This document shows positions 36,452-45,000 of a stretch of 64,000 nucleotides of DNA, piece by piece. This DNA is from an uncultured Dechloromonas sp. (GTDB taxonomy: Bacteria; Pseudomonadota; Gammaproteobacteria; Burkholderiales; Rhodocyclaceae), in the NCBI RefSeq assembly GCF_945957265.1, contig NZ_CAMFKO010000020.1, positions 1-64,000 on the forward strand. The letters run 5' to 3'. The notes below the pieces were generated by a model, which searched no databases, was not told where the DNA came from, and worked only from the letters and a program-made list of their open reading frames with translations. Every line of letters starts with the position of its first letter. Position 1 is the stretch's first letter. A program made the translations under genes and the position numbers.

Positions 36452-37030
36452 ATGCAGCAATATCTGTCCCCAAGCCAATACATCGACTTTGAAAACCGGG
36501 AGCTTCTTGCCGTTGCCCGCAGCCTGGCGCAGGCAGCCATCTCCGAACACGACCTGGTGCGCCGATGCTTTGAGTTCGTGCGCGACGAAGTGCGCCACAG
36601 CGCCGATTACAAGCTCAACCCGATAACCTGCAAGGCATCCGACGCGCTACGCCACCGGACCGGCTATTGCTACGCGAAGAGCCATCTGCTGGCGGCCCTG
36701 CTGAGAGCCAATGGCGTTCCCGCCGGCCTCTGCTATCAACGCCTTTCGGTCGGCGAAAGCGGCGCCCCGTACTGCCTGCACGGGCTCAATGCCGTATTTC
36801 TCAAGGAACTCGGATGGTTTCGCATCGATGCGCGGGGGAACAAGCCCGGGGTCAATGCACAGTTTTCTCCTCCGCACGAGGCGCTGGCTTTCCCCATCAA
36901 GGATAGCCAGGAACGCGACTTGCCGGAAATCTGGCCCGAACCGCTCGCCATCGTCGTCGATGCCCTCGAGCGCTATCGGACCTACGACGAGGTTCTTGCC
37001 AACCTGCCGGACATCGCGCTCGCGCTCTGA
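36452..37030 (+). CDS. Transglutaminase-like domain protein
   Basis: A 192-residue cytoplasmic protein with a transglutaminase-like fold. The catalytic triad is readable as Cys73 (RTGYCYAKSHLLAALLRA), His110 (YCLHGLNAVFL) and Asp126 (WFRIDARGN). Bacterial members can be cysteine proteases or amidases. No signal peptide is seen. It sits between the ParB-like gene and the CreB tag array before creD, so it may share the creD neighbourhood by chance. Substrate unknown. Confidence 0.85.
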   Translation: MQQYLSPSQYIDFENRELLAVARSLAQAAISEHDLVRRCFEFVRDEVRHSADYKLNPITCKASDALRHRTGYCYAKSHLLAALLRANGVPAGLCYQRLSVGESGAPYCLHGLNAVFLKELGWFRIDARGNKPGVNAQFSPPHEALAFPIKDSQERDLPEIWPEPLAIVVDALERYRTYDEVLANLPDIALAL

Positions 37031-37059
37031 AACTCTTGCCAAGCCCGGGCCAGCCCCGC

Positions 37060-37107
37060 TTCACCCCCGCTTCACAATCCTTCACCGGGACTTCCGAACC
37101 CGTTCAC
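37060..37107 (+). promoter_or_regulatory. CreB tag array upstream of creD
   Basis: TTCAC at 37060-37064, 37071-37075, 37081-37085 and 37103-37107, with a degenerate TTCCG at 37092-37096. The first two copies form TTCAC-N6-TTCAC, the published CreB consensus tag. Unit starts are 11, 10, 11 and 11 bases apart, i.e. one helical turn, so all copies face one side of the DNA. The array ends 45 bases before the creD start codon. Confidence 0.8.
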
Positions 37108-37152
37108 AGCCGCCGCCCACACTGACTCCCAATTCAACCCAGGGAGCCAGAA

Positions 37153-38517
37153 ATGGACAAGAAACTGCTCTTCAAGATGGCGGCGATATTCTTCATGTCG
37201 CTGGTGTTATTGGTGCCGCTCGGCCTGATCGAGGGCCAGATCCGCGAGCGTAGCCAGCGCCAGAACGAGGTCCAGGCGAGCATCGCCAACAGCGCGGCCG
37301 GCGAGCAGGTGCTGGTGGCGCCGGTGATCGCCGTCTCGTACCGCGAACAGGTCGATGTCGCCATGCCCAAGGAGGGCAACCCGGAACAGACCACGGTGCG
37401 TACCCGCATCGTCGAGCGCACCCTGCTCCTGCCGCCGGAAAAGCTGGACATGATCGGCGAGACCGCGGTGGAGACGCGCAACCGGGGCATCTACCAGGCG
37501 CGGCTGTTCCGCCTCGGGCTCGGCACCAGCGGGCGCTTCGTGCTCAAGCCGCTGGCCGAACTGCCGAGCGGCGGGCGTATCGTGTCGGCCCGCGCCCGGC
37601 TGCTGCTCGGCATCGCCGACCCGCGTGGGGTCAATAACGATCCGCAAGTCACGATCAACGGCAAGGTGCATCGCTTCGCCTCGGCGAGCGGCAAGAACGA
37701 GCCGGCTGCGGCCAGCGACGGTACGCCCACCCAGGGATTGCCGGCCAACCGGCTGGCCATTGACCTCGGCCCGCTCGACCTGCAGCGCGAGAGCCGCTTT
37801 GACTTCAGCTTCCCGCTGCAACTGACCGGCACCACCCGCCTGGCGATTGCGCCGACCGGCGAGGCCAACCATATCGAGCTGAAATCGGCCTGGCCGCACC
37901 CCAACTTCGGCGGCCGCTTCCTGCCCACGGCGCGCACCGTTGGCAAGGACGGCTTTGCCGCCCACTGGGACATCTCGCACCTGGCGCGCAATTTCGAGGC
38001 AACGCAGAAGCCGGGCAGCGGCGAGGTGCTGAGCATCGATTTCGTCGACCCGGTGAATGTCTATCTGCAGTCGGAGCGCGCCGTGAAGTACGGCGTGCTG
38101 TTCATCGTGCTGACCTTCGCCGGCTTCTTCCTGACCGAGATCCTGCGCCGGGCGCCGATCCACCCCATGCAATACCTGCTGGTCGGGCTGGCGCTGGCCA
38201 TTTTCTTCCTGCTCCTCATCGCGCTCTCCGAACACCTCAGTTTCGTGCTCGCCTACGGCCTGTCGGCGGCGGCCTGCATCGGGCTGATCGCCTTCTACCT
38301 CGCCGGGGCGCTGGGCGGCATGCGCCAGGGCTTCGCTTTCGGCACCGGGCTGACCGGCCTGTACGGCGTGCTCTACGGCGTGCTGCTCTCCGAGGACAAC
38401 TCGCTGCTCATGGGCAGCCTGCTGCTCTTCCTCGCCCTCGGCGCCACCATGCTCGCCACCCGCCGCGTCGACTGGTATCGCCTGAGCGGCCAGATCGGCG
38501 GCCCGGAACAGGCATGA
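37153..38517 (+). CDS. creD: Inner-membrane protein CreD
   Basis: A 454-residue CreD homologue. It has an N-terminal anchor (about 8-28: MAAIFFMSLVLLVPLGLIEG), a large periplasmic beta-rich domain (about 35-310) and about six C-terminal membrane segments (GVLFIVLTFAGFFLTEILRR onward). CreD is the most strongly CreB-controlled product in known systems and affects envelope integrity and colicin or beta-lactam responses by an unsettled mechanism. GGGAGC precedes the ATG. It overlaps the next gene by four bases and is preceded by CreB tags. Confidence 0.94.
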   Translation: MDKKLLFKMAAIFFMSLVLLVPLGLIEGQIRERSQRQNEVQASIANSAAGEQVLVAPVIAVSYREQVDVAMPKEGNPEQTTVRTRIVERTLLLPPEKLDMIGETAVETRNRGIYQARLFRLGLGTSGRFVLKPLAELPSGGRIVSARARLLLGIADPRGVNNDPQVTINGKVHRFASASGKNEPAAASDGTPTQGLPANRLAIDLGPLDLQRESRFDFSFPLQLTGTTRLAIAPTGEANHIELKSAWPHPNFGGRFLPTARTVGKDGFAAHWDISHLARNFEATQKPGSGEVLSIDFVDPVNVYLQSERAVKYGVLFIVLTFAGFFLTEILRRAPIHPMQYLLVGLALAIFFLLLIALSEHLSFVLAYGLSAAACIGLIAFYLAGALGGMRQGFAFGTGLTGLYGVLYGVLLSEDNSLLMGSLLLFLALGATMLATRRVDWYRLSGQIGGPEQA

Positions 38518-39845
38518 GCGCCGCCGCCCGACTGGCAGGCTGGCTGCTGCCGCCGCTGCTGTTGCTCCACGCCTGGCACCTCAAGCATCCGCTGCTGTAC
38601 TGGCTGCGCGACTGGGAAACCAGCCTGCTGCTCGGCGCCGCGCTGGCCGGCCTGTTGTGGCGGCGGCACCTGCCGCGCCGCATGGCCTGGGTGCTGCTCG
38701 CGGTGCTGGCCGTGACCCTGTGGCGCGAAGCCGAGTACCGCGCCCAGCGCGACGCGGTACTCGACGCCGGCGAAGCCATGCAGGCGGTCGGCCGGCATTT
38801 CGTCGTCGGCTATACCGACTTTGAGGAGGTAAAGCTGCTCGCCGCGCGCGGCCTGATCGGCGGCATCTACCTTGCCCGACGCAACCTGCGCGGCCGCGAG
38901 CTGACCGACGTGGCGGCCGAGATCGAAGCCCTGCAGGCCATCCGCCGACGCGCCGAACTGCCGCCGCTGATCGTCGCCGGCGACCAGGAAGGCGGGCCGG
39001 TGTCGCACCTGTCGCCGCTGCTCGAGGCCATGCCGCCGCTGGCCAGCCTGGCCGGCCGGGGAGATGCGGCGGCATATCGCTACGGCTTGCAGCAGGCGGC
39101 CGGACTGGCTGCGCTCGGCGTCAATCTCAACTTCGGCCCGGTGGTCGACCTGCGGCCGCCCGGCGCCGACAATCCGCACGACCGCCTGACCCGCCTCGGC
39201 GCCCGCGCCATTGCCGACGACCCGGCCACCGTCAGCGCCGTGGCCGGCGGCTATATCGACGGCCTCAACGCAGGCGGCGTGCGGGCCACGATCAAGCACT
39301 TCCCCGGCCTCGCCCGGGTACGTGCCGACACCCACCTGTTCGCCGCCCGCCTCGACGACGCGCCGGCCGAGCTGGCCGCCGACTGGCAGCCCTTCCGCAC
39401 GCTCGCCGGCCACCCCGGCACGGCGATGATGCTCGGCCACGTCGTGCTGGCCGCCATCGACCCGGAGCGTGCCGCCTCGCACTCCGCCGCCGTGGTCGAC
39501 GGCCTGCTGCGCGGCGACTGGGGCTACGACGGCGTGCTGGTCACCGACGACCTCAACATGGGCGCCGTGTTCGATCTCGGCATCGGCCGGGTGGCCGCCG
39601 AGGCGCTCGCCGCCGGCGTCGACCTGGTGCTGGTGTCCTACGATCCGCGCCAGGCCTACCGGGCCATCCACGCTGCGGCGCACGCCTTGCAGCGGGGCGG
39701 AATCAGCCGCCACCGGCTACGGGACAGCGCCCGACGCCTGGACGAATTCGCCGTTCGAACGCCATCGCCTGCGCTCCGGACGAGCAATGCTAAACTCATC
39801 GAAACGGGGCCGTTGCGCATGCAGGAGGCCCCGGCCGATTCCTGA
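38514..39845 (+). CDS. Membrane-anchored glycoside hydrolase family 3 protein, NagZ-like
   Basis: A 443-residue protein. Three hydrophobic segments in about the first 75 residues (GWLLPPLLLLHAW, TSLLLGAALAGLLW, MAWVLLAVLAVTLW) precede a GH3 domain. The NagZ signatures are GDQEGGPVSHL, NFGPVVDL, KHFPGLARVRADTH (keeping the Asp-x-His pair of the mobile catalytic loop) and LVTDDLNMGAV with the nucleophile Asp. NagZ removes GlcNAc from muropeptides in the cytoplasm; an anchored form would be unusual. It overlaps creD (ATGA). Enzyme activity is inferred from motifs only. Confidence 0.86.
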   Translation: MSAAARLAGWLLPPLLLLHAWHLKHPLLYWLRDWETSLLLGAALAGLLWRRHLPRRMAWVLLAVLAVTLWREAEYRAQRDAVLDAGEAMQAVGRHFVVGYTDFEEVKLLAARGLIGGIYLARRNLRGRELTDVAAEIEALQAIRRRAELPPLIVAGDQEGGPVSHLSPLLEAMPPLASLAGRGDAAAYRYGLQQAAGLAALGVNLNFGPVVDLRPPGADNPHDRLTRLGARAIADDPATVSAVAGGYIDGLNAGGVRATIKHFPGLARVRADTHLFAARLDDAPAELAADWQPFRTLAGHPGTAMMLGHVVLAAIDPERAASHSAAVVDGLLRGDWGYDGVLVTDDLNMGAVFDLGIGRVAAEALAAGVDLVLVSYDPRQAYRAIHAAAHALQRGGISRHRLRDSARRLDEFAVRTPSPALRTSNAKLIETGPLRMQEAPADS

Positions 39846-39854
39846 TCCGCAACC

Positions 39855-41987
39855 ATGAACCCGCCCGGTGACCGCATGAAGCAGATCCCCTTGTCCGGCA
39901 CGCCGCTGCTGACCGGCACAGACCCTGAGACGAAGCGGCGCGAGATTCTCGCCTGCTTCCACGCCACCTTCGACCGCTACGAGCAGCTGTTCGAGGTGCT
40001 GCGCGGCGACGAGGCCTACTACCGCAAGCCGATCGCGCTGCGCCACCCGCTGATCTTCTATCTCGGCCATACGGCGACCTTCTTCATCAACAAGCTGCTG
40101 CTCGCCGGCCTGCTCGAACAGCGCATCAACCCCAATTTTGAGTCGATGTTCGCCATCGGCGTCGACGAGATGAGCTGGGACGACCTCAACGACGTGCGCT
40201 ACGACTGGCCCGGCGTGGAGGCCGTGCGCGACTACCGCCGGCAGGCCCGGGCCACCATCGCCCGGGTGATCGAGAGCGTGCCGCTGAGCCTGCCCATCGG
40301 CTGGGACGATCCGCTGTGGATCGTGCTGATGGGCATCGAGCACGAGCGCATCCACCTCGAAACCTCGTCGGTACTGATCCGCCAGCACGAACTCAAATAC
40401 GTGCAGCCGCACCCGGCGTGGACGCCATGCCGCGAAAGCGATGCGGCGCCGGCCAATGCGCTGGTCGACATCCCGGCCGCCAGCTTCCGCCTCGGCCGCG
40501 ACCGCAGCGAGCCGCTGATCTACGGCTGGGACAACGAGTTCGGCCGGCACACGGCGACCACCGCCGCCTTCCAGGCCAGCCGCCACCTGGTCAGCAACGG
40601 CGAATTCCTCGCCTTCGTCGAGGCCGGCGGCTATGCCGACGAGTCGCTGTGGCAGGCGGAAGGCGCGGCATGGAAGGAGTTCGCCCATGCCCGCCACCCG
40701 ACTTTCTGGGTGCGCGCCGGGGTGCAGTGGAAGCTGCGCCTGATGCTCGAGGAAGTGCCGATACCGTGGGACTGGCCGGTGGAAACCAACTACCACGAGG
40801 CCAAGGCCTTCTGCCGCTGGAAGGCCCGCGAGACCGGCCAGCCGGTGCGTCTGCCCAGCGAGGACGAATGGCAAGCCCTGCGCCACTTCGCCGGCGTCCA
40901 CGACCTGCCCGGCGACACCGCGCCTGCGGCCAACAGCGAACTGCGCCACTGGGCGTCGAGCTGCCCGGTGACGCGCTTCGCCCACGGGCCGCTGTTCGAC
41001 GTCGTCGGCAACGTCTGGCAATGGCTGGAAACGCCGACCTACCCGTTCGATGGCTTCGCCGTGCACCCGATCTACGACGACTTCACGACGCCGACCTTCG
41101 ACGACCGCCACAACCTGATCAAGGGCGGCTCGTGGATTTCCTGCGGCAACCAGGCCGCGCCGCTGTCGCGCTACGCCTTCCGCCGGCATTTCTTCCAGCA
41201 CGCCGGCTTCCGCTACGTGGTGGCCGGCGCGCCGCCCGCCCAGCCGACCTCGCATTACGAAACCGACCGCCTGGTCTCGGAATACATCGAGTTCCACTAC
41301 GGCGACGAATATTTCGGCGTCGCCAACTTCCCGCGCACCCTGGCCCACATGGCCATCGCCGCGATGGGCGACCGGCCGGCCGGCAAGGCGCTCGACCTCG
41401 GCTGCGCCACCGGCCGGGCGAGCTTCGAGCTGGCCCGCCATTTCGACCGCGTCACCGGCCTCGACTTCTCGGCCCGCTTCATCGGCATCGGCAGCCAGCT
41501 GGCCGAACAGGGCACGCTGCGCTACACGCTGGCCGAGGAAGGCGAGCTGGTCGCCTACAAGGAATGCTCGCTGGCCGGACTGGGCCTCGCCGAACTGGCG
41601 CCCAAGGTCGAGTTCTTCCAGGGCGACGCCTGCAACCTGAAGCCGATCTTCGGCGGCTACGACCTGATCCTCGCCGCCAACCTGATCGACCGCCTGTACA
41701 GCCCGGCGAAATTCCTGGAAAACGTGCATCAGCGCCTGAACACGGGCGGCCTGCTGATGCTCGCCTCGCCCTACACCTGGCTGGAGGAGCACACCAAGCG
41801 CGCCGAATGGATCGGCGGCTTCAAGAAGGACGGCGAGAACTTCACTACGCTCGATGGCCTGAAAGCCCTGCTCGGTCGGCATTTCCGGCTGGTCGGCGGC
41901 CCCCTGGCGGTGCCCTTCGTGATCCGCGAGACGAAACGCAAATTCCAGCACACGCTGTCCGAAGTCACGCTCTGGGAGCGCATCTGA
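39855..41987 (+). CDS. ovoA: 5-histidylcysteine sulfoxide synthase with 4-mercaptohistidine N1-methyltransferase domain (OvoA)
   Basis: A 710-residue fusion that builds ovothiol A precursors from histidine and cysteine. Domain order is a DinB-like iron-binding domain (about 30-190), a sulfatase-modifying-factor/FGE-like domain (about 205-455) and a SAM methyltransferase (about 475-710, motif ALDLGCATGRASFELARHF). Iron ligands are visible: His72 (YLGHTATFF) and HERIHLE at residues 163-169 (HxxxHxE). The FGE-like part shows FDVVGNVWQWL and HNLIKGGSWISCGNQ. All three parts are intact. A start at 39876 (MKQIPLSG) is possible. Ovothiol is a strong thiol antioxidant. Confidence 0.93.
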   Translation: MNPPGDRMKQIPLSGTPLLTGTDPETKRREILACFHATFDRYEQLFEVLRGDEAYYRKPIALRHPLIFYLGHTATFFINKLLLAGLLEQRINPNFESMFAIGVDEMSWDDLNDVRYDWPGVEAVRDYRRQARATIARVIESVPLSLPIGWDDPLWIVLMGIEHERIHLETSSVLIRQHELKYVQPHPAWTPCRESDAAPANALVDIPAASFRLGRDRSEPLIYGWDNEFGRHTATTAAFQASRHLVSNGEFLAFVEAGGYADESLWQAEGAAWKEFAHARHPTFWVRAGVQWKLRLMLEEVPIPWDWPVETNYHEAKAFCRWKARETGQPVRLPSEDEWQALRHFAGVHDLPGDTAPAANSELRHWASSCPVTRFAHGPLFDVVGNVWQWLETPTYPFDGFAVHPIYDDFTTPTFDDRHNLIKGGSWISCGNQAAPLSRYAFRRHFFQHAGFRYVVAGAPPAQPTSHYETDRLVSEYIEFHYGDEYFGVANFPRTLAHMAIAAMGDRPAGKALDLGCATGRASFELARHFDRVTGLDFSARFIGIGSQLAEQGTLRYTLAEEGELVAYKECSLAGLGLAELAPKVEFFQGDACNLKPIFGGYDLILAANLIDRLYSPAKFLENVHQRLNTGGLLMLASPYTWLEEHTKRAEWIGGFKKDGENFTTLDGLKALLGRHFRLVGGPLAVPFVIRETKRKFQHTLSEVTLWERI

Positions 41988-42063
41988 GTCGGCATTCGGC
42001 GTGAGGGGGGAACGGCCCAATGCTAAAATCCGCAACCACCCACTCGCCAACCGATTTCGCTCG

Positions 42064-42717
42064 ATGCGCCAGCTCACTCTCGACCTGCTGCCGGAAAGTC
42101 CGCCCTCGCTGGACAATTTCGTCCCCGGCGCCAACGCCGAGACGGTCGCCGCGCTGACCGAATGGCTGGCCGGCAGTCGTCCGGACACATCGTTCTGCCT
42201 CTACGGCGAAGCCGGCTGCGGTCGCTCGCACCTGTTGCTGGCGAGCGGCTTCGCCTATGTCGACACGGCGCTCAATCCGTCGCTGACCGGGGTCGGCGCC
42301 AGCGAAGCGCTGGCCGTGGATAACGTCGACCAGCTCGATGCCGACGGGCAGATCGCCCTCTTCGCGCTGTTCAACCAGATGAAGATGGACGGCGGCCTGC
42401 TGCTCACCGCCGCGCCCCAGCCCCCGGCGCACCTGGCGCTGCGCGAGGACCTGCGCACCCGCCTCGGTTCCGGCCTGATCTACCGCCTGCAACCGCTGTC
42501 CGACGCCGAAAAGGCGGCGGCCATCGCCACCCTGGCCAGGGAGCGGGCGCTCAAGCTGTCGCCGGAGACGATCGGCTACCTGCTGCGCCACGTCTCGCGC
42601 GACATGCGCACGCTGGCCATGCTGGTCGTCGCCCTCGACCAATACACCCTCGAACAAAAACGCCCGGTCACGCTGCCCCTGCTGCGCGAACTGCTTTCCC
42701 TGGAACACGACGCATGA
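42064..42717 (+). CDS. hda: DnaA regulatory inactivator Hda
   Basis: A 217-residue AAA+ protein that, with the beta clamp, stimulates ATP hydrolysis by DnaA after initiation. The N-terminal clamp-binding motif is QLTLDLLPE (residues 3-11). The P-loop is GEAGCGRSHLL, with Arg in place of the usual Lys, as in E. coli Hda. A DnaA-like lid follows (VSRDMRTLAMLVVALDQYTL). The ATG at 42064 puts the clamp motif at the very N-terminus, as required. It overlaps the next gene by four bases. Confidence 0.94.
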   Translation: MRQLTLDLLPESPPSLDNFVPGANAETVAALTEWLAGSRPDTSFCLYGEAGCGRSHLLLASGFAYVDTALNPSLTGVGASEALAVDNVDQLDADGQIALFALFNQMKMDGGLLLTAAPQPPAHLALREDLRTRLGSGLIYRLQPLSDAEKAAAIATLARERALKLSPETIGYLLRHVSRDMRTLAMLVVALDQYTLEQKRPVTLPLLRELLSLEHDA

Positions 42718-43382
42718 ACCTCGCCCTTTTCGACCTCGACAACACCCTTCTCGCCGGCGACTCCGATTTCGAGTGGGCGCAATTCCTGATTTCCAAGGGC
42801 GTCGTCGACCGCGAACTGCAGGAAGCGAAGAACATCCGGTTCTACGAGCAGTACAAGGCCGGCACGCTCGACATCTACGAATTCCTCGCCTTCCAGCTCG
42901 CCCCGCTGGCCCGCCACGGCCGCGCCGAACTCGACGCCTGGCACCGCGAATACGTCGACCGCCACATCCGCCCGATCATGACCGTCAAGGCCCGCACCCT
43001 GGTCCTCGAACACCTGGCCGCCGGCGACCTGTGCGCCATCGTCACCGCCACCAACAGTTTCGTCACCGGGCCGATCGCCCGCGAATTCGGCATCCCGCAC
43101 CTGATCGGCACCATCCCGGAAGTCGACGTGCAAACCGGCGCCTTCACCGGCCAGCCGACCGGCACGCCATCCTTCCAGGGCGGCAAGATCACCCGCGTCG
43201 ACAGCTGGCTGGAATCGCTGGGCCTGTGGTGGGGCGCCTTCGACAACAGCTATTTCTACAGCGACTCGCACAACGACCTGCCGCTGATGCAGAAGGTGAA
43301 GACCCCGATCGCCGTCGATCCCGACGACAAGCTGCGCGCCCATGCCGCGGCCAGCGGCTGGGCCGTCCTGAGCCTGCGCTGA
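42714..43382 (+). CDS. HAD-superfamily phosphatase, SerB-like (subclass IB)
   Basis: A 222-residue HAD hydrolase. Motif I is FDLDNTLLAGDSD (residues 6-18), motif II IVTATNSF, motif III the Lys in GGKITRVDSW, and motif IV SDSHNDLPLMQKV. The helical cap and length match histidinol-phosphate/phosphoserine phosphatase-like HAD-IB proteins. The hda-HAD order is common in betaproteobacteria. Substrate is undefined. The ATG overlaps the hda stop in ATGA. Confidence 0.93.
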   Translation: MNLALFDLDNTLLAGDSDFEWAQFLISKGVVDRELQEAKNIRFYEQYKAGTLDIYEFLAFQLAPLARHGRAELDAWHREYVDRHIRPIMTVKARTLVLEHLAAGDLCAIVTATNSFVTGPIAREFGIPHLIGTIPEVDVQTGAFTGQPTGTPSFQGGKITRVDSWLESLGLWWGAFDNSYFYSDSHNDLPLMQKVKTPIAVDPDDKLRAHAAASGWAVLSLR

Positions 43383-43386
43383 GACC

Positions 43387-44910
43387 ATGCTGCGCATCCC
43401 TTTCCTGAGCCCGGAAGCGCCTTACGCGACCATCGCGCTGGCGCTGCTGCTGATGGTCATCCTCCGTCCGCTCAGGGCGATGCGCCCGTCGCTGATCAAC
43501 ACCAGCGTCTTCTTCCTCGCCTGCCTGATCGGCGACCTGCTGGCCGGGCTGGTTTCCGGCGGCTCGACCAGCCGGACAGCAGCCGGCTGGCTGCGTCAGC
43601 TGGCGGTCTTCGGCGAAGGCCTGGCGGTCATCCGCTTCGCCGGCCTGGCCTTCTTCAATGTCGCCCTGCCCCGCGTCAACCTGCGGATTTCGGGCATCCT
43701 CGGCGACATCCTGGTCATCGTCGGCTACGTCGGCTGGGCCTTCTTCCGCCTCAACCTCGCCGGCGTCGAACTCAGCCACCTGTTCGCCACCTCGGCCATC
43801 CTCACCGCCGTGCTGGCCATTTCGATGCAGGACACGCTGGGCAACCTGCTCGGCGGCGTCGCCCTGCAGATGGACAATTCGCTGGAAATCGGCGACTGGA
43901 TACGCATCGACGACCTGTCCGGCCAGGTCACCGACATCCAGTGGCGCTTCACCGCCCTGCTCACCCGCAATGGCGAAAAGGTCGTCGTACCCAACAGCCA
44001 GCTGATGAAGGGGCGCTACTACGTGCTCTGCGACAAGCACCAGAGCCTGCCCGGCTGGCGCCGCAGCATCGGCTTCAACGTCGATCTCGCCATCCCGCCC
44101 GGCAAGATCATCGACCTGGTCCAGACCGACATCGCCGACGCCAACATCCCCAACATCGCGCTCCAGCCCGCGCCGAATTGCGTGCTGATGGATTTCGGCC
44201 CCGGCTACGCCCATTACGTGCTGCGCTACTGGCTGCTCAACCCGAAGCTCGACGACCCGACGGACTCCGACGTCCGGGTGCACATCCTGGCCACCCTGCA
44301 GCGCAACGGCGTTCGCCTGGCCACCGACGACCACACCATCCACCTCGTCGAGGAAGGCGCCAAGCATCGCAAGGAAGTGGAAAGCCGCGAGCTGCTGCGC
44401 CGCCTGCAGGCGATCGACGGCATCGAGTTGTTCACCCGCCTCTCCGACACCGAAAAACGCCACCTCGCCGAACACCTGGTCAAGGCGCCGTTCGCCCGTG
44501 GCGACATCATTACCCGCCAGGGAGCCATCGCCCACTGGCTGTACATCATGGTCAGCGGCGAGGCCGAAGCCTGGTGGCAGCCGCCGGAAGGCGCCCGCCG
44601 CCTGCTCGAAACGCGCGGCCCGGGCAGCGTCTTCGGCGAAATCGGCCTGATGACCGGCGCGCCGCGCCGGGCCACCGTGGTCGCCAGCACCAACGTCGAG
44701 GCCTACCGCCTGGACAAGGCCGGCTTCCAGTCCATCATCGAGCAACGCCCGGAGCTGGCCGACATGCTGTCGAGCATCCTCGAACGCCGCCTGCAGCGCT
44801 TCGCCGAACTCGAACAGGGCTACACCCAGGGGCAGAACGAACTGGTCCGCAACACCCCGGGCAGCGCCGATATCGGCCGCAAGATTCGCGACTTCTTCGG
44901 ACTCAATTGA
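43387..44910 (+). CDS. MscS-type channel with C-terminal cyclic-nucleotide-binding domain
   Basis: A 507-residue fusion. Four hydrophobic segments (about 10-150) lead to an MscS pore and beta domain (AISMQDTLGNLLGGVALQMD, RNGEKVVVPNSQLMKGRYYV). After the vestibule, a cNMP-binding fold (about 355-475) shows ARGDIITRQGAIAHWLYIMV and the phosphate-binding cassette GSVFGEIGLMTGAPRRATVV. This is the bCNG channel layout, in which cyclic nucleotide rather than tension may gate conductance. The Arg of the cassette is present (APRRAT). It starts four bases after the phosphatase stop. Confidence 0.92.
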   Translation: MLRIPFLSPEAPYATIALALLLMVILRPLRAMRPSLINTSVFFLACLIGDLLAGLVSGGSTSRTAAGWLRQLAVFGEGLAVIRFAGLAFFNVALPRVNLRISGILGDILVIVGYVGWAFFRLNLAGVELSHLFATSAILTAVLAISMQDTLGNLLGGVALQMDNSLEIGDWIRIDDLSGQVTDIQWRFTALLTRNGEKVVVPNSQLMKGRYYVLCDKHQSLPGWRRSIGFNVDLAIPPGKIIDLVQTDIADANIPNIALQPAPNCVLMDFGPGYAHYVLRYWLLNPKLDDPTDSDVRVHILATLQRNGVRLATDDHTIHLVEEGAKHRKEVESRELLRRLQAIDGIELFTRLSDTEKRHLAEHLVKAPFARGDIITRQGAIAHWLYIMVSGEAEAWWQPPEGARRLLETRGPGSVFGEIGLMTGAPRRATVVASTNVEAYRLDKAGFQSIIEQRPELADMLSSILERRLQRFAELEQGYTQGQNELVRNTPGSADIGRKIRDFFGLN

Positions 44911-45000
44911 CGGCGCCTCGGCAAAATCCGTGAATAATCACCGACTTCCGGTAAAATCCCATCTTTTTGCAGCGCCTGCGCGCCGCCTGAACGGTAATAC

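Noticed and set aside
39717-42188. Open frame of about 820 codons opposite ovoA
   Set aside because: Same shadow effect. The plus strand carries an intact OvoA with catalytic ligands.
44907-44936. TTGACG as -35 of a pcnB promoter
   Set aside because: No acceptable -10 lies at 16-18 bases (GTGAAT at 17). A promoter probably exists in the spacer, but its position is not clear.
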